A stretch of DNA of 64,000 bases from Pelomonas sp047654785. Its GTDB lineage: Bacteria > Pseudomonadota > Gammaproteobacteria > Burkholderiales > Burkholderiaceae_C. Under the pieces are notes generated by a model. That model was not told the DNA's origin. It saw nothing but the letters and a program-made list of their open reading frames with translations, and ran no database searches. Location of the stretch: contig NZ_JASGKQ010000002.1 of NCBI RefSeq assembly GCF_047654785.1, forward strand, positions 496,001-560,000, in the 5' to 3' direction. Position 1 is the first letter of the stretch. The number at the start of each line of letters is the position of its first letter. Position numbers and translations under genes: made by a program. Positions 37,130-45,756 of this stretch are shown here, piece after piece.

Positions 37130-38241
37130 GCCTGGGTTCATTCGCCACCTCGCAGCCGCTGACGCTGGGCGTCGAGCTGGAGCTGCAGATCGTCAACAGC
37201 GACGACTACGACCTCGCGCCCGTCTCGGGCGACCTGCTGCGGCTGATGGCGCGGCACCGCATCCCGGGCGACGTGAAGCCTGAGATCACCAGCAGCATGA
37301 TCGAGCTGTCCACCGGCGTCTGCGCCGGCTACGGCCAGGCGCTGGCCGAGCTGGGCGAGATCCGCAACGCGCTGGTGGACTGCGCCGGGCGGCTGGACGT
37401 GAGCCTGTGCGGCGGCGGCACCCACCCCTTCCAGCACTGGACGCGGCGGCGCATCTTCCAGACCGAGCGCTTCCACGAGCTGTCGTCGCTGTACGGCTAC
37501 CTGTCCAAGCAGTTCACCGTGTTCGGCCAGCACGTCCACGTCGGCTGCCCGAGCGCCGACGAGGCGCTGGTGCTGCTGCACGGCATGAGCCGCTTCATCC
37601 CGCACCTGATCGCGCTGGCGGCCTCGTCGCCGTTCGTGCAGGGCGAGGACACGGGCTTCGACTCGGCGCGGCTGAACTCGGTGTTCGCCTTCCCGCTGTC
37701 GGGCCGCGCGCCGTTCGTGCAGACCTGGGACGACTTCGCGGTCTTCTTCGGCAAGATGACGCGCACCGGCGTGGTCTCGGGCATGAAGGACTTCTATTGG
37801 GACATCCGCCCCAAGCCCGAGTTCGGCACCATCGAGGTCCGCGTGCTGGACACGCCGCTGACCATCGAGAAGGCCGCCGCGCTGGCCGGCTTCATCCAGT
37901 GCTTGGCCCACTGGCTGACGCGCGAGAAGCCGTTCACGCTGAGCGAGGACGACTACCTGCCCTACACCTTCAACCGCTTCCAGGCCTGCCGCTTCGGGCT
38001 GGACGGCACCTTCGTCGACCCCGAGACCGGCGAGCACCGCGTGCTGCGCGACGATCTGCTGGCCGTGCTGAGCCGGCTGGACGGCCATGCCGCCGAGCTG
38101 CGCGCCGAGCCCGCGCTGCAGTACCTGCGCCGCGAGATCGCCGGCACCGGCAACGACGCGACCTGGTTGCGCCACATCGAGGCCGACGCCCACCAACTGG
38201 CCGAGGTGGTGCGCCGCGCCACCAAGCGCTGGCACGGCTAG
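37126..38241 (+). CDS. YbdK-family carboxylate-amine ligase (GCS2 type)
   Basis: This is a 371-residue ATP-dependent ligase of the glutamate-cysteine ligase 2 family. LGVELELQIV is the N-terminal ATP/metal motif, then ITSSMIELSTGVC, GGGTHPFQHW, FGQHVHVGC, FYWDIRPKPEFGTIEVRVLDTPLT and a final catalytic block. E. coli YbdK has weak glutamate-cysteine ligase activity; the true product of most members is unknown. The start overlaps the antiporter stop (ATGA). Its stop overlaps the stop of the convergent sensor kinase by 4 nt. Confidence 0.93.
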   Translation: MSLGSFATSQPLTLGVELELQIVNSDDYDLAPVSGDLLRLMARHRIPGDVKPEITSSMIELSTGVCAGYGQALAELGEIRNALVDCAGRLDVSLCGGGTHPFQHWTRRRIFQTERFHELSSLYGYLSKQFTVFGQHVHVGCPSADEALVLLHGMSRFIPHLIALAASSPFVQGEDTGFDSARLNSVFAFPLSGRAPFVQTWDDFAVFFGKMTRTGVVSGMKDFYWDIRPKPEFGTIEVRVLDTPLTIEKAAALAGFIQCLAHWLTREKPFTLSEDDYLPYTFNRFQACRFGLDGTFVDPETGEHRVLRDDLLAVLSRLDGHAAELRAEPALQYLRREIAGTGNDATWLRHIEADAHQLAEVVRRATKRWHG

Positions 38242-39596
38242 GCGGGCAGCGCGATGCGCGCGCGCAGGCCGCCTTCGGCGCGGTTGCTCAGGCTCAGCGT
38301 GCCGCCGTGCAGCTGCACGCAGGACAGCGCGATGGCCAGGCCCAGGCCGAAGCTGTCGGCCACGCCGTCGTCGCCGCGCACATAGGGCTCGAAGACCCGC
38401 GCCAGCCGCTCCGGCGGGATGCCGGGGCCGTCGTCGTCGACGTCGATCCGCACGCCGCCGGCACCGGGCGGGTGCAGCACCAGCCGCACGCGCCGGCCAT
38501 GGCGCAGCGCGTTGTCCAGCAGGTTGCCGATGGCGCGGCGCAAGGCCAACGGCCGGCCGCGCCAGGGCAGCGGCCCGGGCGGGGCCGCCAGCTCCAGCGG
38601 CTGGCCGGTGCCGCGCCGCGCATCGACGAGGCCGGCGCACAGCGCGGCCAGGTCCAGGTCCTCGCTGGCGTCGGCCTGGTGCTCGTCGCGGGCGAAGCGC
38701 AGGGTCTCGTCCACCAGCTCCTGCAGCTCGGCCAGCGAGCGCAGCATCGCGGCGCGCGGCCCGGGGTCGTCCACCAGCGAGACGCGCAGCCGCAGCGCGG
38801 TCAGCGGCGCGCGCAGGTCGTGGCTTATCGCGGCCAGCAGCCGGGTGCGCTCGTCCACGTAGCGGCCCAGCCGGGCCTGCAGCTCGTTGAAGCTGGCGCT
38901 CAGCTCGCGCAGTTCGCGCGGGCCGTGCAGCGGCAGCGGCGCCGGGCGCTCGCCGCGGCCGAAGCGCTGCATGGTGTCGGCCAGGCGCCGCCAGGGCCGC
39001 AGCAGGCGCGCCAGCGCCAGCGCGACCAGGCCGCCCGCGAGCAGGGCGCTGATCAGCAGCGAGGCCGCGATCAGCCGCGTGTCGCCCGGCTGCGCCATCG
39101 GCCCGAGCCGGGCGTTCAGCCAGCGCCCGTCGGGCAGCGCCAGCGCCACCCGCAGGCCGAACGCCGGCTGCCCGGGCCACCAGGCCGGCAGCCCGGCGCG
39201 GCGGCCCGGCAGCGGGTCGTCCAGCGGCCCGAGGCGCACGCGCACCGCCGGCGCCGCGCCGACGCGGGTGTGCAGCCCGGCGGCGAAGGCGCGCTCGTCG
39301 GTCGTCATCGGCCCCGCATCGACCCCGGGGGCGGCGGCCACCTGGAACACCGCCTCCGGCGACTGGGCGGCGCCCAGCAGTACGCCGATGCGCTCCGGCC
39401 GGGCGATTTCGGCGAGGCGGTAGACGGCGAGCAGCCGGTCCTGCACCTGCTCGCGCGCGACCGGGTGGACGCCGCCATGGGCATGCCACCACAGCGCCAG
39501 CACCAGCGCGTCGGCCAGCACCAGCGCCAGGGCCAGCACCGCCAGCAGCTGGGTGCGCAGCCGCAGCGGCCGGCGCACGCGGGGCAGGGCGCTCAC
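38238..39596 (-). CDS. Sensor histidine kinase of a two-component system
   Basis: This 452-residue kinase has two transmembrane segments (about 15-35 and 175-195) that enclose a periplasmic sensor of about 135 residues. A HAMP-like linker follows, then HisKA with the phospho-His H259 in ISHDLRAPLTALR and a HATPase_c domain with NLLDNALRHG, DDDGPGIP and FGLGLAI. The sensor is Pro/Ala-rich without a recognised fold. It lies 6 nt after the response regulator gene. The pair is divergent from a TonB-dependent receptor, as in PfeRS/PirRS-type iron systems. Confidence 0.93.
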   Translation of the reverse strand: MSALPRVRRPLRLRTQLLAVLALALVLADALVLALWWHAHGGVHPVAREQVQDRLLAVYRLAEIARPERIGVLLGAAQSPEAVFQVAAAPGVDAGPMTTDERAFAAGLHTRVGAAPAVRVRLGPLDDPLPGRRAGLPAWWPGQPAFGLRVALALPDGRWLNARLGPMAQPGDTRLIAASLLISALLAGGLVALALARLLRPWRRLADTMQRFGRGERPAPLPLHGPRELRELSASFNELQARLGRYVDERTRLLAAISHDLRAPLTALRLRVSLVDDPGPRAAMLRSLAELQELVDETLRFARDEHQADASEDLDLAALCAGLVDARRGTGQPLELAAPPGPLPWRGRPLALRRAIGNLLDNALRHGRRVRLVLHPPGAGGVRIDVDDDGPGIPPERLARVFEPYVRGDDGVADSFGLGLAIALSCVQLHGGTLSLSNRAEGGLRARIALPA

Positions 39597-39602
39597 GCCG
39601 GC

Positions 39603-40340
39603 TCAGGCGGCCAGCGGCGCGGCGGCGGCCGCCTCGCGGCGCACCGGCACGGCCAGCAGGTAGCCGTCGCCCCAGGCGGTGCGCAGCAGCGCCGGCCGGC
39701 GTGGGTCGGCCTCGATCTTGCGGCGCAGCCGGCTGACCTGGCTGTCGATGCTGCGGTCGTAGACCTCGGCGCCGTCGCTGCACAGGTCCAGCAGCCGCTC
39801 GCGGCCCAGCACCTCGCCCGGGCGCTGCAGCAGCACGCCGAGCAGGCGCGATTCGGCGGCGCCGAGCACGAGCTCGCGGCCGTCCTCGTGCCGCAGGCGG
39901 CGCTCGGCGGGGTCGAAGCACCAGGCGGCGAAGCGGTAGACCCAGGCCGGCCCGAGCTGCGCGCGCCGGCCGCAGCGGCGCAGCACGTTGCGGATGCGCG
40001 CGCTCAGCTCGTCGGGCTCGAAGGGCTTGATCAGGTAGTCGTCCGCGCCCGTCTCCAGCCCGGCGACGCGCTGCGCCGGCGCGGCCAGCGCCGACAGCAG
40101 GATCACCGGCGGACCGCCGGCCTGCTGCAGCTCGTGGCAGAACGCCAGGCCGCTGCCGTCGGGCAGCATCACGTCGAGCACGAGCAGGTCGAAGCCGCCG
40201 CCGGCCTGCAGCGCGCGGCGCGCGCCGGCCAGGTCGGCTGCCGTGTCCACCGCAAAGCCGCGGCGGCTCAGGAACGCATCGAGCGCGTCCCGGATCTCAG
40301 GGTGGTCATCGACGACCAGCAGCCGGCCAGCGCTTGCCAT
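39603..40340 (-). CDS. OmpR-family response regulator
   Basis: This 245-residue regulator has a receiver domain (LLVVDDHPE with D11/D12, phosphoacceptor D56 in VLDVMLPD, Lys in YLIKPFEPDEL) and a C-terminal winged helix (LLLQRPGEVLGRERLLDLC..YDRSIDSQVSRLRRKIEADPRRPALLRTAWGDGYLL). It is first in the operon with its kinase. The ATG at 40340 is 72 nt from the divergent TonB receptor start, so the regulator probably controls that receptor and itself. A TTG at 40358 is a less likely start. Confidence 0.95.
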   Translation of the reverse strand: MASAGRLLVVDDHPEIRDALDAFLSRRGFAVDTAADLAGARRALQAGGGFDLLVLDVMLPDGSGLAFCHELQQAGGPPVILLSALAAPAQRVAGLETGADDYLIKPFEPDELSARIRNVLRRCGRRAQLGPAWVYRFAAWCFDPAERRLRHEDGRELVLGAAESRLLGVLLQRPGEVLGRERLLDLCSDGAEVYDRSIDSQVSRLRRKIEADPRRPALLRTAWGDGYLLAVPVRREAAAAAPLAA

Positions 40341-40343
40341 GGG

Positions 40344-40384
40344 TTGACAAACTTTCAAGAAGCGTAATGCATACGATTCTCATT
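40344..40384 (+). promoter_or_regulatory. Promoter with overlapping Fur-like box of the TonB receptor gene
   Basis: A perfect -35 hexamer TTGACA (40344-40349) is followed by a 19-nt Fur-like element at 40366-40384. Its reverse strand reads AATGAGAAT-C-GTATGCATT, where the first half is the classic Fur half-site and the second half matches five of nine positions. The box covers the place where the -10 must lie, so Fur-Fe would block polymerase. A single best -10 cannot be fixed. Confidence 0.65.
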
Positions 40385-40412
40385 TGAACATAGTGTTACT
40401 GGAGTTCCCCCG

Positions 40413-42959
40413 ATGGCCCCGCAGTGCCGGACCCGTGGATCGGTGTCCGCTTTCTTCCGTCTCCACCCGGCCGCGCAGGCCATCGCCTGGCTGACGCTGG
40501 CCGCGTCGTCGGCGCCGGCCCAGGCCCAGGCCGCCGCGACCGCGGACAACGTGCTGGCGCCGGTGGTCGTCTCCGCGTCGCGCCTGGTGCAGAAGATCAC
40601 CGAGGCGCCGGCCAGCATCAGCGTGATCAGCCGCGAGGAGCTGTCCACGCGCCCCTACCTGACGTTGCTGGATGCGCTGCGCGACACCGAGGGCGTGGAC
40701 GTGGGCGAGACCCGCGACAAGGCCGGCGCCGGCACCATCAGCATCCGCGGCATGGGCGCGGACTACACGCTGGTGCTGATCGACGGCCGCCGCCAGAGCA
40801 ACGTCGGCGACATCTACCCGAACAATTTCGGCGGCAGCCAGTTCAGCCACCTGCCGCCGCTGGAAGCGATCGAGCGCATCGAGGTCGTCCGCGGCCCGAT
40901 GTCCACGCTGTACGGCTCGGACGCCATCGGCGGCGTGATCAACGTGATCACGCGCAAGGTCGGCACGAAGTGGCTGGGCTCGCTGTCGGCCAGCACCACC
41001 AAACAGAGCAAGGACGAGTTCGGCGACGACCGCACGGTCGATGTCTACGCCACCGGCCCGCTGCTGCCCGGCCTGCTGGGCCTGTCGCTGCGCGGCAGCT
41101 ACTACGACCGCGAGGCCTCCAACCCCACCTATGAGGCGCTGCCGCTGCCGGACGGCACGATGTGGAGCCGGTCGCTCGGCTTCGGCGGTGGCGGCCGCAC
41201 GGTGGCCAACCTCACCAAGTCCGGCGGCGTGCGGCTGGCGCTGACGCCCGTGGCCGGCCACGAGATCCTGCTGGACTACGACCTGTCCCGCCAGCGCTAT
41301 GACAACAGCGAGGCCCAGCTCGGCACGCGCGACGGCGTGGACTCGCTCTGGCGCACCGGCAACAAGGCCACGCCCAGCTATGCCAACCCCTTCTACGGCG
41401 CCGGCTACACCGGCACCGCGGCCAACCTGGCGACCTGGAACCCGAAGACGCTGGCGCGCGCCGTGGTGGCCAACCCGAACTTCGACGCCTCGCGCGCCGT
41501 CAGCGCGGGCAACGCGCCGTTCCGCAACGTGCTGGTGGCCCAGCCGCGCGTGGGCTACACCGAGCAGCAGCGCTTCAACCGCGAGCAGCTGTCGCTGAGC
41601 CACACCGGCCGCTTCGAGGGCTTCAACACCGAGCTGATCCTCAGCCACGTGGAGACGGCCAACCTCGGCCGCTCGCAGCCGCTGACGGTGGAGGAGCGCG
41701 CCGAACTGCTGGCCTACATGAAGACCCAGGGCCAGCTGACCGCCGGCCAGCTGACCGGCGGCATCACCACCGGCGTGCCCAACGCCGCGCAGGCGGCCTG
41801 GCTGAACGCCAACCTGCTGCCGCGCGCGCGCCGCACGATGGAAGTGCGCCAGACCTCGCTGGACGGCAAGGTGGACTTCGAGCTCGGCCAGCAGCACGAC
41901 GTGGTGCTGGGCGCGCAGATCCTGGACGCGGAGATGGAGGACAGCGTGTTTGGCATGTTCGGCGGCGGCTACCAGGCCGGCGTCGTGCAGCCGCACAAGC
42001 AATGGGCGCTGTTCGCCGAGGACAACTGGGCGCTGACCCGGCAGTTCACGCTGACCGCCGGCCTGCGCTACGACCACCACAACGTGTTCGGCAGCCGCAC
42101 CAGCCCGCGCGTCTACGGCGTGTGGAACCTGGCGCCGAACTGGACCGCCAAGGGCGGCATCAGCACCGGCTACAAGACACCCAAGACCAGCGACCTCTAC
42201 CCCGGCATCACCGGCTTCGGCGGCCAGGGCGTGCTGCCCCTGGTCGGCTCGCCGGGCCTGAGGCCCGAGACCAGCGTCAACGGCGAGCTGGCGGTGTACT
42301 ACGAGACGCGCGCGCTGGGCGTCAACGCGACGGTGTTCACCAACCGCTTCCGCAACAAGATCGCCACCGCCGAGAACCTGCCCAACTGCGAGCTGGCCGC
42401 CGCCGGCCAGCCCTGCGTGGAGCTGGGCGTGGGCTGGGCCGACCTGGGCTACACCAGCTTCGGCCAGAAGCACAACATCGACCGCGCCGAGTCGCGCGGC
42501 GTGGAGCTGGCCGGCCGCGTGCAGCTGCCCGGGCGCCTGAGCCTGCGCGGCAACTACACCTACACGGACTCGGAGCAGAAGTCCGGCGTCGAGGCCGGCC
42601 TGCCGATCACCAGTAACCCGGCCAAGCACATGTTCAACGCCGGCCTGACCTGGAAGGCCACCGAGGCGCTGAGCACCACGCTGACGGTGGAGGCGCGCTC
42701 CAAGCGCTTCAACGGCCGCAACGCGACGACCGGCGAGAACAACTACTACAAGGGCTACGAGATGCTGCACCTGGCGGCCAGCTACCGGTTCAGCCCGACG
42801 CTGACGGTCAACGCGCGCATCAACAACCTGCTGGACCGCGACTTCACGTCCGCCCAGTGCGCGCTGGCCGCCACGCAGGACGCCTACACCTGCAGCGACG
42901 ACTACCAGACCAAGGACAAGGCGCGCAGCTTCTGGGTGGGCGTCAACCTGCGCTTCTGA
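40413..42959 (+). CDS. TonB-dependent outer-membrane receptor (catecholate siderophore type, FepA/CirA-like)
   Basis: This is an 848-residue outer-membrane receptor. The N-terminal 38 residues form a signal peptide ending AQAQA. The TonB-box region APVVVSASRLVQKI precedes a plug domain (about 50-170: EAPASISVISREEL, ISIRGMGADYTLVLIDGR, IERIEVVRGPMSTLYGSDAIGGVINVITRK). A 22-strand barrel ends in FWVGVNLRF with the terminal Phe. The size and plug resemble ferric-siderophore or colicin-I receptors. It sits behind a Fur-like box and next to a two-component system, so iron-siderophore uptake is likely; the ligand is unknown. The ATG has GGAG 8 nt upstream. Confidence 0.92.
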   Translation: MAPQCRTRGSVSAFFRLHPAAQAIAWLTLAASSAPAQAQAAATADNVLAPVVVSASRLVQKITEAPASISVISREELSTRPYLTLLDALRDTEGVDVGETRDKAGAGTISIRGMGADYTLVLIDGRRQSNVGDIYPNNFGGSQFSHLPPLEAIERIEVVRGPMSTLYGSDAIGGVINVITRKVGTKWLGSLSASTTKQSKDEFGDDRTVDVYATGPLLPGLLGLSLRGSYYDREASNPTYEALPLPDGTMWSRSLGFGGGGRTVANLTKSGGVRLALTPVAGHEILLDYDLSRQRYDNSEAQLGTRDGVDSLWRTGNKATPSYANPFYGAGYTGTAANLATWNPKTLARAVVANPNFDASRAVSAGNAPFRNVLVAQPRVGYTEQQRFNREQLSLSHTGRFEGFNTELILSHVETANLGRSQPLTVEERAELLAYMKTQGQLTAGQLTGGITTGVPNAAQAAWLNANLLPRARRTMEVRQTSLDGKVDFELGQQHDVVLGAQILDAEMEDSVFGMFGGGYQAGVVQPHKQWALFAEDNWALTRQFTLTAGLRYDHHNVFGSRTSPRVYGVWNLAPNWTAKGGISTGYKTPKTSDLYPGITGFGGQGVLPLVGSPGLRPETSVNGELAVYYETRALGVNATVFTNRFRNKIATAENLPNCELAAAGQPCVELGVGWADLGYTSFGQKHNIDRAESRGVELAGRVQLPGRLSLRGNYTYTDSEQKSGVEAGLPITSNPAKHMFNAGLTWKATEALSTTLTVEARSKRFNGRNATTGENNYYKGYEMLHLAASYRFSPTLTVNARINNLLDRDFTSAQCALAATQDAYTCSDDYQTKDKARSFWVGVNLRF

Positions 42960-42981
42960 GCGCGCCGCCCCTCCCTGCCCA

Positions 42982-43017
42982 CGCCCGCCAGCGCTGCCCG
43001 CCTGGCGGGCGTTTTCC
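42982..43017 (+). terminator. Intrinsic terminator of the TonB receptor gene
   Basis: CGCCCGCCAG (42982-42991) pairs perfectly with CTGGCGGGCG (43002-43011) around a 10-nt loop, followed by TTTTCC. It begins 22 nt after the stop. Confidence 0.85.
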
Positions 43018-43292
43018 ATCGCGATTCGCCTGGAAAACGCGGCTTATGCCGCCAACGTGGTCGCAACCAGTGCCCCGCCCGGCGGCTGTCGAAGTTCGTT
43101 GGATCTTGAACTCGGGCGCATTGGGTTTCAATGAGTTGCGGCATCTCGGCACCGACGATTCTGGACGTCCTGCTCGCTGAGTTCTGAACTTTTGTCGGCC
43201 GTCCGGGCCGACCGGCAGGTTCAAGCCTCAAAGGCGCCCCTGGTTAGCGGCGGCCCGGAGCCGTCTGCAAGCGTCGTGCCCTGCGGCGGTGC
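43018..43292. other. Gene-poor gap between the TonB receptor and the Mla operon
   Basis: This 275-nt stretch is visibly less GC-rich than the rest and has no ORF with coding character. I see no hairpin with a T-run, no tRNA and no recognised riboswitch. It may be a decayed remnant of unknown origin. Confidence 0.5.
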
Positions 43293-43925
43293 TCACGACC
43301 CCGCGACGATGGCCGCCGCCAGCAGCGTCACGCTGCGGCGGTAGGCGTCGGCCAGCGCATCGGCCTGCGGCGCGCAGGGCAGCCGCAGGTCGGCGCCGCC
43401 GGGGGGCGGCAAGGCGGTGTCGGCCGGCGCCTGCAGCGGCAGCCAGTGCCAGCGGGCGCGCAGCCGCAGCGCCAGCCCGGCGGCGTCGGCGCGGGCCAGC
43501 CATTCGTCCACCTGCACGACCAGCCGCAGCGACTCGCCGTCCGGCGTGTGCTGCTTGCCCAGCGTGACGGGGTAGGGCTGGCGCAGTCGCCACAGGTCCT
43601 CGGCCAGCACGCGGGGCAGCGCCTCGCGCAGCGGTTCGGCCCAGCGGGCCTCGGGCAGCGGGCGCAGGCCGGCGCTGCCTTCGGCCACGAGCAGTTCGTC
43701 GCGGTCCAGCAGGTCGGGCAGGCCGACCTGCGGACCCAGCACCCAGGCGCGGTTGTCCCGGCCGGCTTGGTGCCCGGCGGGCAGCGGCGGCGTGCCGGTC
43801 AGGCCGTAGAGCCGGCGCGGCGGGGCGCTGCGCGTGGCGCAGCCGGCCAGCGCCGCGGCGGCCAGCAGCAGCGCGGCGTCGCGGCGGCGCAGGGCGTGGT
43901 GGGGGGGCAGGGGCGTCGTCATCAT
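43293..43925 (-). CDS. ABC-transport auxiliary lipoprotein (PqiC/LptE-like) of the Mla operon
   Basis: This is a 210-residue protein with a lipobox LAGC near residue 29, so it should be a lipoprotein. The mature part (RLYGLTG, LLDRDELLVAEG, RWAEPLREALPRVLAEDL, SLRLVVQVDEWLARADAAGLALRLRARW) matches the ABC-type auxiliary lipoproteins (PqiC type) encoded with MCE-domain transporters. It probably links the inner-membrane MCE complex to the outer membrane. Its start overlaps the MlaD-like stop by 4 nt. It is last in the operon. Confidence 0.82.
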   Translation of the reverse strand: MMTTPLPPHHALRRRDAALLLAAAALAGCATRSAPPRRLYGLTGTPPLPAGHQAGRDNRAWVLGPQVGLPDLLDRDELLVAEGSAGLRPLPEARWAEPLREALPRVLAEDLWRLRQPYPVTLGKQHTPDGESLRLVVQVDEWLARADAAGLALRLRARWHWLPLQAPADTALPPPGGADLRLPCAPQADALADAYRRSVTLLAAAIVAGS

Positions 43926-44965
43926 GGGGCGGGCTCCACGGCGGGGGGCGCCGGGTCGGGTTGGCGGCCCAGCAGCAGTTGCTGGGGCTGGGCGTCCAGC
44001 GAGCGGGCCAGGCCGCGCAGCGCGCGCGCGGCCTGCGTCAGCTCGCGCAGCGTGCGTTCGGTCTGCTGCAGCAGCGGGCCGTCGCCGTCGGCCGCCTCGC
44101 GCAGCGAGGCGCTGGCCTGCGCCAGTTCGGCCAGGCTGCGCCGCAGGTCGCGCACGACGGCGCCCTGCGGGTCCAGCACCTCGTTGGCGCGGTCGGCGCC
44201 GGTGCCGAGCTTGTCGGCCACGGCGGACACCTTGTCGCCCGCGCGGTCCACGCTGGCCATGGCGCGCTCCATGCCTTGCGCCACGGGCGCGGCGCGGCGT
44301 TCCAGCTGCGCGGCGAGCCGGCGCGCGTGCGTGGCGGTGGCGGCGAAGTCCGCCAGCCCCTGCTTGAGCTCGGGCGCGGCGATCAGCTGGCGGGTGGAGT
44401 TGGCGACCTGGCGGATGTCGTCCACGATCTTGCGCAGGTCCAGGCTTTCCAGCTGGTCCTTCATGGCCTGGAAGGCGGTGGCGCTGGTGGGGATCTCGGT
44501 CGCGTCGCCCTGGAAGCCGCCGTGCAGGCGGCCGGGCGGCTTGGCGCGGAAGTCCAGGTCCACGTAGAGCTGGCCGGTCACCAGGCTCTGCGTGCCGAGC
44601 TGGGCGGTCAGGCCGCGTTCGATGAGCTTGGGCAGCGCGTGGCCGATGTCGTCGTTGCCCTTGCGCCCGTCCAGGCCGCGCACGGCCTCGGCATCGAGCT
44701 GGGCGACCACGGGGATGGCGAAGCTGTCGGAGCGGGCGTCGTAGTGGACGTTGATGTCGGTCACGTCGCCGATGCGCACGCCGCGGAACACCACCGGCGC
44801 GCCCTTCTGCAGCCCGAACACCGAGCCCGAGAAGAACATCACCACGCGCTCCGGGCGCTTGAACCAGTGCTGGCCGGGCAGCGCGATCAGCGCCACCGCC
44901 AGCACGGCGAGGCCGGCGACGACGAAGGCGCCGATGGCGAAGGGACTGGCGCGGCGGCGTTTCAT
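43922..44965 (-). CDS. MlaD-like MCE-domain substrate-binding protein
   Basis: This is a 347-residue protein. One N-terminal transmembrane helix (AIGAFVVAGLAVLAVALIAL) is followed by a single MCE domain (about 38-125: VVMFFSGSVFGLQKGAPVVFRGVRIGDV and GLTAQLGTQSLVTGQLYVDLDF). A long helical tail (about 150-330) could form a coiled-coil channel. MCE proteins shuttle phospholipids across the periplasm. It is longer than E. coli MlaD (183), more like the MCE proteins encoded with PqiC-type lipoproteins. Both of its ends overlap neighbouring genes by 4 nt. Confidence 0.9.
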   Translation of the reverse strand: MKRRRASPFAIGAFVVAGLAVLAVALIALPGQHWFKRPERVVMFFSGSVFGLQKGAPVVFRGVRIGDVTDINVHYDARSDSFAIPVVAQLDAEAVRGLDGRKGNDDIGHALPKLIERGLTAQLGTQSLVTGQLYVDLDFRAKPPGRLHGGFQGDATEIPTSATAFQAMKDQLESLDLRKIVDDIRQVANSTRQLIAAPELKQGLADFAATATHARRLAAQLERRAAPVAQGMERAMASVDRAGDKVSAVADKLGTGADRANEVLDPQGAVVRDLRRSLAELAQASASLREAADGDGPLLQQTERTLRELTQAARALRGLARSLDAQPQQLLLGRQPDPAPPAVEPAP

Positions 44966-45756
44966 GCGGCTTCCTCGTTCTCGTCGTGGGGGGCGTGGGC
45001 CGGGGCCGCGCGGCCCCGCGTCAGGAACTCGCGCACGGCTGCGGGCCCGTGGTCGCGCAGCTCGGCGGGCGGGCCCAGCGCGGTGGCGGTGCGGGCCTGA
45101 ACGTCCAGGAACAGCACGCGGTCGGCCACGGCGAACAGGCTGTCCAGCTCGTGCGTGACGAGCACGATCGCGGTGCCCACGTCGTCCTTGAGCCGCTGGA
45201 TGAGGTCGTCCAGCCGCGCGGAGGTCAGCGGGTCCAGCCCGGCGGAGGGCTCGTCCAGGCACAGCAGCGGCGGGTCCAGCACCAGCGCGCGGGCGATGGC
45301 CGCGCGCTTCCTCATGCCGCCGGACAGCGAGGCCGGCTCGGCGTCGAAGGTGGCCGGGTCCGGCAGGCCGGCCAGCGCCAGCTTGAAGCGCGCCTGCTGC
45401 TCGCGCTGCGGCTCGTCCAGGCCGGTGTGGAGCTCCAGCGGCAGCATGACGTTCTCGCCCACGGTCATGCTGCTCCACAGCGCGCCGGCCTGGAAGGCCA
45501 CGCCGATCTCGCGGCGCGGCGGGTCGTCGCCGTACACGTCGCGCTGCGCGCCGCCGGCCACCCAGGTGACGCTGCCGGCCCGGGGCGCCTGCAGGCCGAT
45601 CAGGTGGCGCAGCAGCGTGCTCTTGCCGCAGCCGCTGGCGCCGCAGATGGCCAGCACCTCGCCGGCCAGCACGTCGAAGCTCAGGCCGCGCTGCAGCTCG
45701 CGGCCGCCCGCGTGCAGGCTGAGGTTCTCGACGCGCATCAGCACCTCGCCCGCCAT
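44962..45756 (-). CDS. MlaF-like ABC ATPase
   Basis: This is a 264-residue ATP-binding subunit. Walker A is ICGASGCGKSTLLRH, the signature motif is ASLSGGMRKRAAIARAL, Walker B is PLLCLDEPSAGLDP, and the switch His is in LVTHELDS. It powers MlaE/MlaD lipid transport. The ATG at 45756 overlaps the MlaE stop by one base (TGATG); a GTG one codon upstream is also in frame. The 3' end overlaps the MlaD-like gene. Confidence 0.95.
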   Translation of the reverse strand: MAGEVLMRVENLSLHAGGRELQRGLSFDVLAGEVLAICGASGCGKSTLLRHLIGLQAPRAGSVTWVAGGAQRDVYGDDPPRREIGVAFQAGALWSSMTVGENVMLPLELHTGLDEPQREQQARFKLALAGLPDPATFDAEPASLSGGMRKRAAIARALVLDPPLLCLDEPSAGLDPLTSARLDDLIQRLKDDVGTAIVLVTHELDSLFAVADRVLFLDVQARTATALGPPAELRDHGPAAVREFLTRGRAAPAHAPHDENEEAA

